42,248 nucleotides of DNA from CAYQTK01 sp964420375. Its GTDB lineage: Bacteria; RBG-13-61-14; DATKZS01. The stretch covers positions 1 through 42,248 of the forward strand of contig CAYQTK010000009.1 in the NCBI GenBank assembly GCA_964420375.1, given 5' to 3'. Under the pieces are notes generated by a model that had not been told where the DNA came from, did no database searches, and was given only the letters and a program-made list of their open reading frames with translations. The stretch's first letter is position 1; every line of letters begins with the position of its first letter. A program made the position numbers and the translations under genes. Positions 1 through 7,848 of this stretch are shown here, piece by piece.

Positions 1-113
1 ACCAGATTCCAAATTTCCAGCGGATTACCGGGGGAGATCAGGAGTTCTGAATTTAGCGCATGGTAACATGTGCATGAATTGTCTGAATATCTTAAAACAA
101 GGAGGGTCAAGTC

Positions 114-989
114 ATGAGGGCTAAAATCGGGATGGCGGCGTTGGTCGGTGTTATTGGGTTGGCGGTGATCGCGAGTCTGGCCTGTGCGCCGCGGGAGGCG
201 AAAAAGGAGGAGGCCAAGAAAAAGGAGGCCGCTCCCGAGGGCATGGTCCTGGTTCCGGCCGGGGAGTTCACCATGGGCATGGACGCGGATGAAGCTCTAA
301 AGGAGTGCAGAAAATATCTTGATGATTGCAAGCGCAAATGGTTCACTAACGAGGAGCCGGTGCACCAGGTCTACCTTGACGCCTTTTACATAGACAAGTA
401 CGAGGTGACGCAGGGGGAGTATGATAAGTGCGTTGCCGCGGGCAAATGCGAGGCCAACGAGAAGTATGACGGGTTTACTGGCTCTAAGCAGCCGGTGGTT
501 GGTGTTGCCTGGGAAGACGCCAAGACCTACTGCGAGTGGGCGGGTAAGCGGTTGCCCACAGAGGCGGAATGGGAGAAGGCGGCAAGGGGTACTGACGGCA
601 GGATGTATCCGTGGGGCAACGAGTTTGACGGGACGAAGGCGAACTTCTGCGACAAGAATTGCGAGAATGATTGGGCGCTCAAGGATCAGGATGACGGTTA
701 CGCGAAGACCGCTCCGGTGGGGAGTTATCCTGAAGGCGCGAGTCCGTATGGAGCTCTGGACATGACCGGGAACGTGTGGGAGTGGACCGCGGACTGGTAT
801 GATTATGATGAGGACTATTACAGGAACAGCCCGGCTAAAAATCCGAAAGGTCCCGATACTGGTACGTATCGCGTTTTGCGCGGCGGGGGTTGGCGCGCCG
901 ACCCGGGCGCTTTGCGCGTCCCTCACCGGAGCTACCTCAGGCCGGTCTACCGCTACTACGACATCGGCTTTCGCTGTTCTCGGGACTGA
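114..989 (+). CDS. Lipoprotein with FGE-sulfatase/C-type-lectin-like fold; DGR variable protein
   Basis: 291 aa. An N-terminal signal peptide ends in a lipobox (IASLAC, lipidated Cys24) and is followed by a charged Lys/Glu linker. From about residue 43 it is a formylglycine-generating-enzyme-like (SUMF1/FGE-sulfatase) domain, with family motifs such as MVLVPAGEFTMG, RLPTEAEWEKAARG, MTGNVWEWTADW and the terminal IGFRCSRD. Residues 251-291 are the variable repeat matched by the template at 1160-1282. The active-site cysteine pair of true FGE enzymes is not present in this segment, so I infer a binding protein rather than an enzyme. Ala at +2 after the lipid Cys does not suggest inner-membrane retention, so outer-membrane or surface display is likely. 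SD AAGGAGG lies ahead of the ATG. FGE/CLec folds are established DGR targets. Ligand unknown. Confidence 0.93.
   Translation: MRAKIGMAALVGVIGLAVIASLACAPREAKKEEAKKKEAAPEGMVLVPAGEFTMGMDADEALKECRKYLDDCKRKWFTNEEPVHQVYLDAFYIDKYEVTQGEYDKCVAAGKCEANEKYDGFTGSKQPVVGVAWEDAKTYCEWAGKRLPTEAEWEKAARGTDGRMYPWGNEFDGTKANFCDKNCENDWALKDQDDGYAKTAPVGSYPEGASPYGALDMTGNVWEWTADWYDYDEDYYRNSPAKNPKGPDTGTYRVLRGGGWRADPGALRVPHRSYLRPVYRYYDIGFRCSRD
864..986 (+). repeat. DGR variable repeat (VR)
   Basis: This is the last 41 codons of the lipoprotein gene, ending just before the stop codon. Ungapped hand alignment to 1160-1282 gives 22 mismatches in 123 bp, each opposite an adenine of the downstream copy. They change 16 residues, among them 259, 261-263, 265-266, 270-271, 273-275, 278-279 and 281-283. 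The final ~23 bases (964-986) are identical in both copies, which is where the initiation-of-mutagenic-homing site lies in characterised DGRs. The homology stops at the TGA codon. Confidence 0.95.
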
Positions 990-1030
990 TTACCCTTTAG
1001 TTCTTTTTCCCTTTTACTCTTTGGGGGGGT

Positions 1031-1090
1031 ATGCCTGCCTGTGCGTGCCGCCTGCCTGTGCCGGACACGGCAGACAGGCACGCAGACAGG
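1031..1090. repeat. Family A palindromic repeat, copy 1
   Basis: GCCTGCCTGTGCG-type sequence folds back on CGCAGACAGG/GGCAGACAGG to give an imperfect stem of about 28 bp. Related copies are at 5981-6066, 23803-23922 and 42170-42248. It sits between the VR and the TR. In known DGRs a hairpin or cruciform just downstream of the VR helps homing. This one is 45 bp from the VR and belongs to a dispersed family, so its position may be coincidental. Confidence 0.75.
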
Positions 1091-1159
1091 GGGCGAAGCC
1101 CCATCGAAATTTTTTGTAAAACGAAGCTAATATTTCACTTTGGGGAGGGCGGCCGATAA

Positions 1160-1282
1160 ACGTATCGCGTTTTGCGCGGCGGGAGTTGGAACAACAACCC
1201 GAACAATTTGCGCGTCACAAACCGGAACAACAACAGGCCGGACAACCGCAACAACAACATCGGCTTTCGCTGTTCTCGGGAC
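1160..1282 (+). ncRNA. DGR template repeat (TR)
   Basis: Non-coding copy of the lipoprotein C-terminus. Read in the matching frame, it consists of conserved scaffold residues (RGGSW at the start, NIGFRCSRD at the end) separated by runs of AAC asparagine codons, the classical DGR template design in which adenines mark mutable sites. It contains 34 adenines by hand count; 22 differ in the VR, and none of the 89 non-adenine positions differ. It has no start codon or SD of its own in frame, so the open frame across it should not be called a gene. It is expected to be transcribed as the template RNA for error-prone cDNA synthesis by a DGR reverse transcriptase. Confidence 0.94.
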
Positions 1283-1371
1283 CGAGTTCCTTCATGGCGA
1301 CATGGAGGCATGGCCGGAGTCCTCGGGAGTATTTCCCGTGGAGCGAGCCCCATCAGTCCTGGCCCCCTTCC

Positions 1372-1458
1372 CGGGCCGGTTTTTTGCCGGGCCGAATATG
1401 AAAGGCCCCCTCGCGGCAAGTAAGTCTTAGTGCTGAACGCGGCGAGGGGGTTATCTTT
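1372..1458 (+). terminator. Paired hairpins after the TR, possible template-RNA terminator
   Basis: Two stem-loops follow the TR. The first, at 1372-1394, has CGGGCCGG against CCGGGCCG with one mismatch and a T-rich loop. The second is a 9-bp perfect stem, CCCCCTCGC (1406-1414) with GCGAGGGGG (1442-1450), followed by TTATCTTT. They could end or structure the TR transcript; the U-tract is weak. The rest of 1283-1532 shows no gene. Confidence 0.4.
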
Positions 1459-1532
1459 CCTCTCTGCTCCTCGATTGTCAGTCGCGCTATTGACCTTTCT
1501 CTGCCCTTCGATTATTGTCCACTTTTAGGACC

Positions 1533-1760
1533 ATGACGCAATTTAAGATTATTGTGGAAAAACATTGTGACGGCTATGTGGCTTACCCTCTGGGTCTGAA
1601 AGGGGTGGTGGTTGGCCAAGGCGACACTTATGAGGAAGCGCTGGCCGATATCAAGTCCGCCATCCAGTTTCACATCGAAACCTTTGGAAAGGAAGTCCTG
1701 GAAGTGGAATCACCCGTCCTGGAAGCTTTTGTAACCGAAGCCGGTATTTCTATCGGATGA
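1533..1760 (+). CDS. hicB: HicB-family antitoxin
   Basis: 75 aa, beginning MTQFKIIVEK. The sequence has the HicB N-terminal fold: a beta strand, then the family pattern DGYVAYPLGLKGVVVGQGDT followed by YEEALADIKSAI. This partly degraded RNase-H-like domain is expected to bind and block HicA. At 75 aa there is no C-terminal DNA-binding domain (HTH or ribbon-helix-helix), as in short HicB proteins. The ATG at 1533 was preferred to an in-frame TTG at 1515, although AGGA lies only two bases upstream, so the start is not certain. The stop overlaps the hicA start (ATGA), so the pair is translationally coupled, antitoxin first. Confidence 0.85.
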   Translation: MTQFKIIVEKHCDGYVAYPLGLKGVVVGQGDTYEEALADIKSAIQFHIETFGKEVLEVESPVLEAFVTEAGISIG

Positions 1761-1996
1761 CCAGGTTCCCGGTTGATGCGCCCAAAAGCAGGGTGATTAA
1801 AACGCGTAAAGCGCTGGGCTTTGAAATAGTAAGGGAAGGCCCGCATATTTCCATGCTCCGTCAGAATCCTGATGGGACCAAAACCCCGCTCACCATTCCA
1901 AACCATACCCGGATCAAAGCCTCAACCTTGAGAACCGTCTGCACCCAGGCCGGAATTAAACGGGAAGATTTCTTGAAAGCCTACGAGCAGGCATAA
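1757..1996 (+). CDS. hicA: HicA-family mRNA interferase toxin
   Basis: 79 aa. It shows the HicA double-stranded-RNA-binding-like fold: a K-x-x-x-x-LGFEIVREGPHISM segment in which His is the expected catalytic residue, a basic loop (RQNPDGTK), then PLTIPNHTRIKASTLRTV and a final helix IKREDFLKAY. HicA toxins cleave mRNA during translation and are neutralised by HicB. The start overlaps the hicB stop by four bases. Some residues upstream of the glycine loop differ from the commonest HicA consensus (VIKTRKA), but length and motif order are typical. Its position just after a DGR template is notable, but no functional link is shown. Confidence 0.88.
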   Translation: MTRFPVDAPKSRVIKTRKALGFEIVREGPHISMLRQNPDGTKTPLTIPNHTRIKASTLRTVCTQAGIKREDFLKAYEQA

Positions 1997-2100
1997 TTCC
2001 AACCACCGGGCTGAAAATCCCGGCCGGCGACCGAAGTTCCCCTGATTTTAGGTTCTTCCGGCTAAAGAGTAGGTGGATCAACCGATGAAAAAGATAGCGT

Positions 2101-2229
2101 TTATCGCCTTGGGGCTTCCAGCGGGGAAAGAGAAAAAAGCCGGAACCAGTCCGGCCCTACCCGCTGCAAACGCCACCGGCCTCGGCGCTCGGGTCGCACG
2201 CCTTAAGTTGCCCTATCCTCCGGACCGGC
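2101..2229. repeat. Family C dispersed repeat, copy 1
   Basis: About 130 bp matching the reverse complement of 41915-42083. Shared blocks include GCCGGAACC, CGCTGCAAACGCCACCG and GCACGCCTTAA. It lies in the gene-free gap 1997-2502. Nothing else was recognised there. Confidence 0.65.
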
Positions 2230-2502
2230 AAAGAAATCATCACGCAACACCATCTCCATTGCACGCCCCGCCGGCAGCCCTTAATGCGATAACCGCAAGC
2301 CCAAAGCCGGAAAGAAAATCAACACCTTCCACAAATGCACCAAACCACCTATCGTTAAACCGGAAGAGCCTGTTTTTTTGCGTTGCACTGTAAACCTTGA
2401 TTGATTCGTCTTGATCCGCAACCGGGTGAGAACTGGTACAGCTTTTGGGGCCGCTTTACCGGCGAACCAGCCTGCGCCGCTAAGGGCAAAACTCTGGCCC
2501 CT

Positions 2503-2829
2503 CTATTCCTCTCCATCTCCGCGGTCAGCGTCTTTTTCATCAGCATCATGGACCATCTTCAACTGGTGGCCGGCGTACCTTCGCTTGGCTTCTTTCTCAT
2601 CGAGGCCGGGCTGCTTTTCCCCTTCCACCTTTCTCATCAGCCAGTCTTTTTCGCTTCCCTCTTCCGGACGCACCGATGTCACGTTTTCCATGGGTATGGT
2701 CAGGTACATGGTCTCGCCGATAAGATACAGGAAGTCTTCATCCGCGCCCACCAGGAAACCACGATAGAGAATTCCCTGCGCTTTGACCTCTACTCGGCTT
2801 CGGAAGTAACGGGCGAGCTTATCAAGCAT
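2503..2829 (-). CDS. Small hypothetical protein with Sm-like beta-barrel character
   Basis: 108 aa, not recognised as a named family. Residues 1-55 alternate hydrophobic strands (VEVKAQGILYRGFLVGADEDFLYLI, then MYLTIPMENVTSV), resembling a small Sm/LSm-type or regulatory beta-barrel. Residues 56-108 are highly charged and probably disordered (DEKEAKRR, DADEKDADRGDGEE). GAGGA lies upstream of the ATG. It diverges from the acyl-CoA ligase across 145 bp containing an extended inverted repeat. Overlapping plus-strand frames lack an SD and look like shadows. Function unknown. Confidence 0.7.
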   Translation of the reverse strand: MLDKLARYFRSRVEVKAQGILYRGFLVGADEDFLYLIGETMYLTIPMENVTSVRPEEGSEKDWLMRKVEGEKQPGLDEKEAKRRYAGHQLKMVHDADEKDADRGDGEE

Positions 2830-2836
2830 GGCGTAT

Positions 2837-2916
2837 CCTCGTGTCCTTCACGGAAGGTTAGCATTATTATCCTGGACAAGCCAAGATGATTTTGATAATA
2901 ATAACCGGACACGAGG
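2837..2916. promoter_or_regulatory. Extended inverted repeat in a divergent promoter region
   Basis: Outer arms CCTCGTGTCC (2837-2846) and GGACACGAGG (2907-2916) pair perfectly. Inner arms ATTATTATC (2863-2871) and GATAATAAT (2894-2902) also pair perfectly, with GGTT/AACC between them. The symmetric nested arms sit between two divergent starts, a plausible shared operator. The outer arms also contain the SD of the minus-strand gene. Confidence 0.5.
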
Positions 2917-2974
2917 AGAAGGTTACGGATATTAGGAAAAAATGTAACGAGTTTTTATTAACAGGAGGAGGGTA

Positions 2975-4858
2975 TTGATGGAAATTCACAATCTGAGGGA
3001 AATGTTGGAGCAGAGGGTCGAGGAGACCCCTGACTGGGTCTACATTGCCTATTACGGCGAGCACATCACCTACAAGGAGTTTGACGAGAAGGTGAACCGG
3101 ATGGCCAACGCCCTTTCCAGGCTGGGGATCAAGAAGGGACAGGTGGTCTACGTTCACCTTTCCAACCGGCCCGAGCACCTGGTCTGTTGTTTCGCGTGTC
3201 TCAAGATCGGGGCAGTGGCCGGTCCGGTAAACGTGCAGCTCCGGCCCGACGAGCTTCTCTACCAGGTGAACGACTCCAAGGGTGTGGCCATCATAACCGA
3301 GAGCGCCCTTGCAAACGTGGTGAATGCGGTGCGCGATAGCTTCGAGCACGTAAAGAACGTGATCGAGATCGGCGACGAGGTTTCCGAGGGAAACTTAAAG
3401 TACGGCGACCTTGTCAAGAACGAAAGCACCGAGCTCGAACCGGTCGAGATCGCCGAGAACGAGCTAGCCTTTATCTTCTATACTTCCGGGACCACCGGCA
3501 AGCCCAAGGGCGCTCTTTTGACCCACGGTAACGTAGTCAACACCATGACCGGTCTTCGCAACGCCCTCACCGCGGAAGGGGAGGACGACGAGAGCATACA
3601 AAGGGTGGCCCTTATTTTCCTGCCTCTTTTCCACGTCAACGCCATGATGAGCCTTATCAGCGCGGTCAACCGCGGCCTTAAAGTCGCCCTGCTGCGCAAG
3701 TTCAGCGTCAAGGAGTTCGGCCCCACTGTAGAAGCCGAGAAACCGGAGTTCTTCTCCGCGGTGCCCAAGGTATACAAGATTCTTCTCGAGGCCAAGGACA
3801 CGGTCAAGCAGCATGACTTGAGCTCGCTTCGCTTTGCCATCTGCGGTGCAGCACCCATGCCGGTGGAGACCATTAACCAGTTCGAGAAGGAGTTCGGCAT
3901 CGAGATACTGGAGGGCTACGGCCTTACCGAGGCCACGGTGGCCAGCACCCTGCACCGACGCGGCGGCAAGAAGAAGGTGGGGTCCATCGGCCAGGCCCTT
4001 GACGGCCAGGAGGTCGCCATTATGGACCCCGAAGGAAACCTGCTCGGGCCCGGCGAAGTCGGAGAGATAGTGATCCGTGGACCGTCGGTAATGCAGGAGT
4101 ATTACGGCAAGGATGAGGAGACCCGGGAGACCCTGCGCGAGGGCTGGCTCCATACCGGCGACATGGGCAAGAAGGATGAGGACGGTTTCTTTTACGTAGT
4201 TGACCGCGAAAAGGACATGATCATCAAGGGCGGCGAAAACATCTATCCCAAGGAGATAGAGGACGTAATAAGCCAGATACCCAATGTGCACGATGTGGCG
4301 GTGATCGGCGTTCCCGACGACATGTCCGGCGAAGAGGTCAAAGCTTTCGTGGTTCCCAAGATCGGCACTAATCTTTCCGAAGAGGAGATACTCGAGCACT
4401 GCGAGCGGAACCTGGCCGAGTTCAAGGTCCCCCAGGAGGTTGAGTTCGTGCTGGGCATCCCCGCCAGCGCCATCGGCAAGGCATTGAAAAGGAAGCTCCG
4501 GGACGGCGAGGGCATCTTCCGCATGGACGAGAAGGTGGACGAGGTCCCCCTCGACTTTGTGTGGAAGGCCATGGCGGGCAGGTTCAATCCGCAGAAAGCC
4601 GGCAACTGGAGTGCAAAGGTGGCTTATGAGATTTACGGCAAGACCTCGGGCTCGGCGACCTTTGTGATCGACAACGGACAGATACAGGTCAAGCAAGGAA
4701 AAGAACCGGACGCCACTGCAGTGGTAAAGATGACTGACGTGGCATTGAAGAAGCTCATCGAGGGTAAGATAGACGCCATGACCGGCATCAACATGGGGAT
4801 GATCCAGGTGGAAGGCTCGGAAGCAGACGTGGCCATGTTCGGCGAAAGCATGGGATAA
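2975..4858 (+). CDS. Acyl-CoA synthetase (AMP-forming) fused to an SCP2 sterol-carrier domain
   Basis: 627 aa. Residues 1-510 form a complete ANL adenylating enzyme: P-loop YTSGTTGKPKG near residue 170, GYGLTEA near 314, HTGDMGKKDEDGFFYVVDREKD near 392, hinge and A8 (GGENIYPKEIED), and the catalytic Lys in GKALKRKLR near 502. Such enzymes turn a carboxylic acid, ATP and CoA into acyl-CoA; the substrate cannot be read from sequence but a fatty acid is likely. Residues ~520-627 match the SCP2 lipid-binding fold (FVWKAMAGRFNP, FVIDNGQIQVKQG, final MIQVEGSEADVAMFGE), which may hold or hand over the acyl chain. A strong SD (AGGAGGAGGG) precedes the ATG. It is probably cytoplasmic. Confidence 0.93.
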   Translation: MMEIHNLREMLEQRVEETPDWVYIAYYGEHITYKEFDEKVNRMANALSRLGIKKGQVVYVHLSNRPEHLVCCFACLKIGAVAGPVNVQLRPDELLYQVNDSKGVAIITESALANVVNAVRDSFEHVKNVIEIGDEVSEGNLKYGDLVKNESTELEPVEIAENELAFIFYTSGTTGKPKGALLTHGNVVNTMTGLRNALTAEGEDDESIQRVALIFLPLFHVNAMMSLISAVNRGLKVALLRKFSVKEFGPTVEAEKPEFFSAVPKVYKILLEAKDTVKQHDLSSLRFAICGAAPMPVETINQFEKEFGIEILEGYGLTEATVASTLHRRGGKKKVGSIGQALDGQEVAIMDPEGNLLGPGEVGEIVIRGPSVMQEYYGKDEETRETLREGWLHTGDMGKKDEDGFFYVVDREKDMIIKGGENIYPKEIEDVISQIPNVHDVAVIGVPDDMSGEEVKAFVVPKIGTNLSEEEILEHCERNLAEFKVPQEVEFVLGIPASAIGKALKRKLRDGEGIFRMDEKVDEVPLDFVWKAMAGRFNPQKAGNWSAKVAYEIYGKTSGSATFVIDNGQIQVKQGKEPDATAVVKMTDVALKKLIEGKIDAMTGINMGMIQVEGSEADVAMFGESMG

Positions 4859-4972
4859 CGGCATTGATCTTGCCTTTTATACAAGGGCAAGGCCGAAAGT
4901 TTCGAGCTTAAAAAGTCCCAGGCGGAGCCTAACTCGCAGAGATGGAAGAATTTATCGAGCGGAGGTGGAAAA

Positions 4973-5803
4973 ATGAGATTTAAAAGACTGGCAGGTTTGA
5001 TTGCGATTGTCGCCGTGATTGCTTGCGCTTTTGCTCTCCAAGCCAGGGAGCCGGAAAAAGCGACGAGCGAGAATTCTAAGGCACAGGAGTATATTGACAA
5101 GGCGTGGAATTCGGTTGACGAGAACATCAACATGCAGAACGTAAAACAAGCCGTCAACTACCTGGAAAAGGCGCGAAAGCTGGACCCGGATAATCCGGAA
5201 ATCCTGGTCGAGCTGGCTGATCAATACTACTACCGGGGCGAGCTTATGCCCCGGAAGACTGACGAGGACTACGAAGCCAGGAGCAAGTGGTTCAAGAAAG
5301 GGCTGGAGGCCGCAAAACAGGCTCTAAAGATAAAAGAAAACGCGGCCGCGCATTACTGGGTTGCAGCCAATAAGGCGGCAATGAACGAGAACGCCAGCAT
5401 CTTTACCCAGGTGAGGATGTTCCCCGATCTCATGGGACACATGGAATGGATCGAGGAGCACAACCCCGACTACAAGTACGGAGCACAGGCACGCTTCTGG
5501 AGCAGGGTCGCAGCCCGCGTGCCCGGTCCCGTACAGAGCGCGGTGGACATGGGCCCGGAGGACGTGTATCCCAAGTTGGACCAGGCAATCAAGAACCACC
5601 CCCACTTCATTGACAACTACGTGTACAAGGCGGAGTTCATGTATGCCATTGACAACAAAGAACAAGCTATCGACGTACTGGACAAGGCCCTCAAAATGGA
5701 CCCCGACGCGTTACCCAGGGAAAAGGCCTATAACAAGTACGCACAGGAAAGGGCCCGCAAGCACTGGAAAGAGTGGACCGGCAAGGAGTACCCCAACAGG
5801 TAA
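4973..5803 (+). CDS. Exported TPR protein, TRAP TatT-like
   Basis: 276 aa. Residues 1-23 are a signal peptide (basic start, hydrophobic LAGLIAIVAVIACAFAL). The mature part has TPR-type helices: AVNYLEKARKLDPDNPEILVELAD, AKQALKIKENAAAHYWVAANKA, and a last repeat around AIDVLDKALKMDPDALPREKA. The middle section (ARFWSRVAARVPG, DQAIKNHPHFIDNYVYKAEF) resembles TatT-type TPR partners of TRAP transporters, but no TRAP genes are nearby, so this is a resemblance only. SD GGAGGTGG precedes the ATG. It follows the acyl-CoA ligase by 114 bp on the same strand; a weak hairpin at 4869-4891 lies between them. Confidence 0.8.
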   Translation: MRFKRLAGLIAIVAVIACAFALQAREPEKATSENSKAQEYIDKAWNSVDENINMQNVKQAVNYLEKARKLDPDNPEILVELADQYYYRGELMPRKTDEDYEARSKWFKKGLEAAKQALKIKENAAAHYWVAANKAAMNENASIFTQVRMFPDLMGHMEWIEEHNPDYKYGAQARFWSRVAARVPGPVQSAVDMGPEDVYPKLDQAIKNHPHFIDNYVYKAEFMYAIDNKEQAIDVLDKALKMDPDALPREKAYNKYAQERARKHWKEWTGKEYPNR

Positions 5804-5980
5804 TACCGAACTAAAACAGCTCACATCAAAACCTCGGCGGGCGTGGCGGTGCGAGACCGCCGCGTCCCCGGAATTTTCAAAAAATCCTGCAGACGACTCT
5901 CGCCGCTTGCTGGAATATTTTCGGGTTCTACGCATTTTAGTGTGGGTGGATAACCAAAGATGCGTTTGTCGCTTTTAGGG

Positions 5981-6066
5981 CTTCCCGCCTGCCTGTGAGT
6001 TTCGCCTGCCTGTGCCGGACAAGCCTGCCTGTGCGGACACGCAGACACGGCAGACAGGCGGGGAAG
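5981..6066. repeat. Family A palindromic repeat, copy 2
   Basis: Ends CTTCCC and GGGAAG are inverted. The inside is built of CGCCTGCCTGTG units on the left and CAGACACGG/CAGACAGGCG on the right. It occupies the gap 5804-6280, where no gene was seen. Confidence 0.75.
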
Positions 6067-6189
6067 CGGGAAAACCCCGGCTTTGTGAAGACGGACAACT
6101 GAGCCAATGAACGTGGCGCAAAGATTCCTCCTCATTTGCCAGCCTGTATTTCCACGATACTTCATGCAGAAAGATTGAGATATTTCAAC

Positions 6190-6218
6190 TTGACTTGTTC
6201 TTGCCGGTGCAATATCTT
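6190..6218 (+). promoter_or_regulatory. Putative sigma-70 promoter for the export operon
   Basis: TTGACT at 6190-6195, a 17-bp spacer and TATCTT at 6213-6218, 62 bp ahead of the MarR-type gene. Confidence 0.5.
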
Positions 6219-6280
6219 ACCCTGTCAGTTCGGATTACGAAATTTTCGCCTTTCGAATTAAACAGCCAAGGAGAAAACCA

Positions 6281-6766
6281 ATGGCGAAACTCGGCACAAG
6301 ACCGCAACAAAAGCAGCAAAACAAAGAGCTGGAAGACCTTTCTCGACGGGCTGCAAAGGCCGTACTGAATCTTGCAGGCATCCTTCACCATACCACCGGC
6401 GCACAGCAACTGACCCGGAAGACGCCTTTCCGACAGTTACAGGCGTTGCTTGTTCTGTCTGAGTACGGGCCCGTAACCATTGGAGAGCTGGGAAGGATAA
6501 TGAACTTGGCGCCCAGTACGGGAAGCGAGCTCGCAAACCGCATAGTGAATGCCGGTCTGGCTAGCCGCAAACCCGGCAATGGTGACCGAAGGCAGTGTCT
6601 CTTGGTCTTGACCGACCAAGGTAAACAAGAAGCGAGACAGTACCACAGCGCGGTCCGGAAAGCCATGCAGTCTAAGCTGTCGGCTCTAACCAACAAGCAG
6701 AGAGAAGAGCTTCTGGAATCCCTTGAAAAGATCGTCTCCCTTCTGGGCAGCCCTGGTTCACAATAA
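6281..6766 (+). CDS. MarR-family transcriptional regulator
   Basis: 161 aa. Winged-helix layout: a helical N-terminus; LQALLVLSEYGPVTIGELGRIMNLAPSTGSELANRIVNAGLASRKP is the HTH (about residues 49-95); the wing GNGDRRQCLLVLTDQGK has the conserved D-R-R; and a C-terminal dimerisation helix follows (LSALTNKQREELLESLEKI). MarR proteins are dimeric, usually ligand-responsive repressors. It lies 14 bp ahead of the adaptor gene and heads the export operon, which it probably autoregulates and controls. The effector cannot be inferred. Confidence 0.9.
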   Translation: MAKLGTRPQQKQQNKELEDLSRRAAKAVLNLAGILHHTTGAQQLTRKTPFRQLQALLVLSEYGPVTIGELGRIMNLAPSTGSELANRIVNAGLASRKPGNGDRRQCLLVLTDQGKQEARQYHSAVRKAMQSKLSALTNKQREELLESLEKIVSLLGSPGSQ

Positions 6767-6780
6767 CAAGGACGGACTGA

Positions 6781-7848
6781 ATGAAGATTGTAAAGAGAGC
6801 ATTTATCGTGGTCTTGATCCTGGCCGTTGCCGCGTGGGTGATATTTTATTACGGCCTGGAAAAGCCTGAAGTAAAGTTGATGTCTTTAAACCGCGGCTCG
6901 GTGGTGGACGCGGTTTACGCTACCGGCGAGGTCAAGGCTCTTACAAGAGCTGAAGTCGCTCCGGAGATAAACGGCAAAGTGACCGCTATCCATTACGACG
7001 TGGGGGACACGGTTTCAGAAGGCACGGTGCTTGCGGAGCTGGAGACGGCGACACTGGAGCAGTCCAGGAAGATGGCCGAGCAAGCGCTTCGAAGCGCGCG
7101 GGCAAGATGGAAGAAAGCGCAAAAGCACTTGCAGAGGATGGAAAGCCTGTACCGTAAAAATGCCGTTACCCGCGCGGACCTGGACAACGCCCGCCGCTCC
7201 GCAGAGGCTGCACAGGCGGAGTATGAAAGACAGAAAGCCGGAGTCGAGCTCGAGTCTCTCCGGGTTATAAAGGCGGTCCTTAAAAGCCCCGTGTCCGGAC
7301 TGGTGATCGAGCGCGACATCGAGCCCGGCGAGTACGCCACCGCGGGAAGACCGGTCTACACCATCATTGATCCTTCCTCTCTCATGGTCATGGTTGACGT
7401 GGACGAAACCGAAGTGGACGAGGTCCAAGCGGGACAGACGGTGCACCTGTCCCTGGACTCCTATCCCGGCGAGCGCTACGGGGGACGGGTGCAGCTTGTC
7501 GAGCCCCGCATAGATAAGATCAGCCGGACGGGCAGGCTCCGCATCAGCATTACCAACAAGCCGGATACGCTTAAAGAAGGCATGAGCGCCACCGTCAACA
7601 TCATTACCAGGAAGATCGAGAACGCACTGCTCGCGCCCCGCAACGCCGTGATCATGGGCGAACAGAAAGCGTGGGTCTACACAACAGGTCCGGACAATAA
7701 GCTCCGGAGAAAGTCGTTTCTGCCGGGCGCAAAGGACAAGGACAAAGTCGAGATACGCTCCGGTGACCTCGAAGCGGGAGCCATGGTGGTGCTCGAGCCT
7801 TCCGACGACTTCGAGCCGGGCATGGAGGTCGAGATCATAAGCGAATGA
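6781..7848 (+). CDS. HlyD/MacA-type periplasmic adaptor subunit
   Basis: 355 aa. One N-terminal membrane anchor (residues ~7-25) is followed by a short beta strand, a first half-lipoyl motif (VTAIHYDVGDTVSEGTVLAEL), a coiled-coil hairpin (about residues 90-160, Glu/Arg/Ala-rich), a second half-lipoyl motif (LKSPVSGLVIERDIEPGEYA), a beta-barrel domain and a membrane-proximal domain. Such adaptors couple an inner-membrane ABC transporter to an outer-membrane channel. The stop overlaps the next start (ATGA), giving tight coupling to two permeases and an ATPase. No outer-membrane channel gene is present here. Confidence 0.9.
   Translation: MKIVKRAFIVVLILAVAAWVIFYYGLEKPEVKLMSLNRGSVVDAVYATGEVKALTRAEVAPEINGKVTAIHYDVGDTVSEGTVLAELETATLEQSRKMAEQALRSARARWKKAQKHLQRMESLYRKNAVTRADLDNARRSAEAAQAEYERQKAGVELESLRVIKAVLKSPVSGLVIERDIEPGEYATAGRPVYTIIDPSSLMVMVDVDETEVDEVQAGQTVHLSLDSYPGERYGGRVQLVEPRIDKISRTGRLRISITNKPDTLKEGMSATVNIITRKIENALLAPRNAVIMGEQKAWVYTTGPDNKLRRKSFLPGAKDKDKVEIRSGDLEAGAMVVLEPSDDFEPGMEVEIISE

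Noticed and set aside
1140..1430. Open frames across the DGR template, some rich in Asn
   Set aside because: The Asn-rich frame is the template for the variable protein; no SD or sensible continuation, and the next frames are its shadows.
2073..2393. 106-codon ORF
   Set aside because: Runs through repeat family C with no SD or protein-like pattern.
3464..4864. Long antisense ORF in the acyl-CoA ligase gene
   Set aside because: The plus-strand product has complete family motifs and an SD; the antisense frame is a shadow of GC-rich codons.
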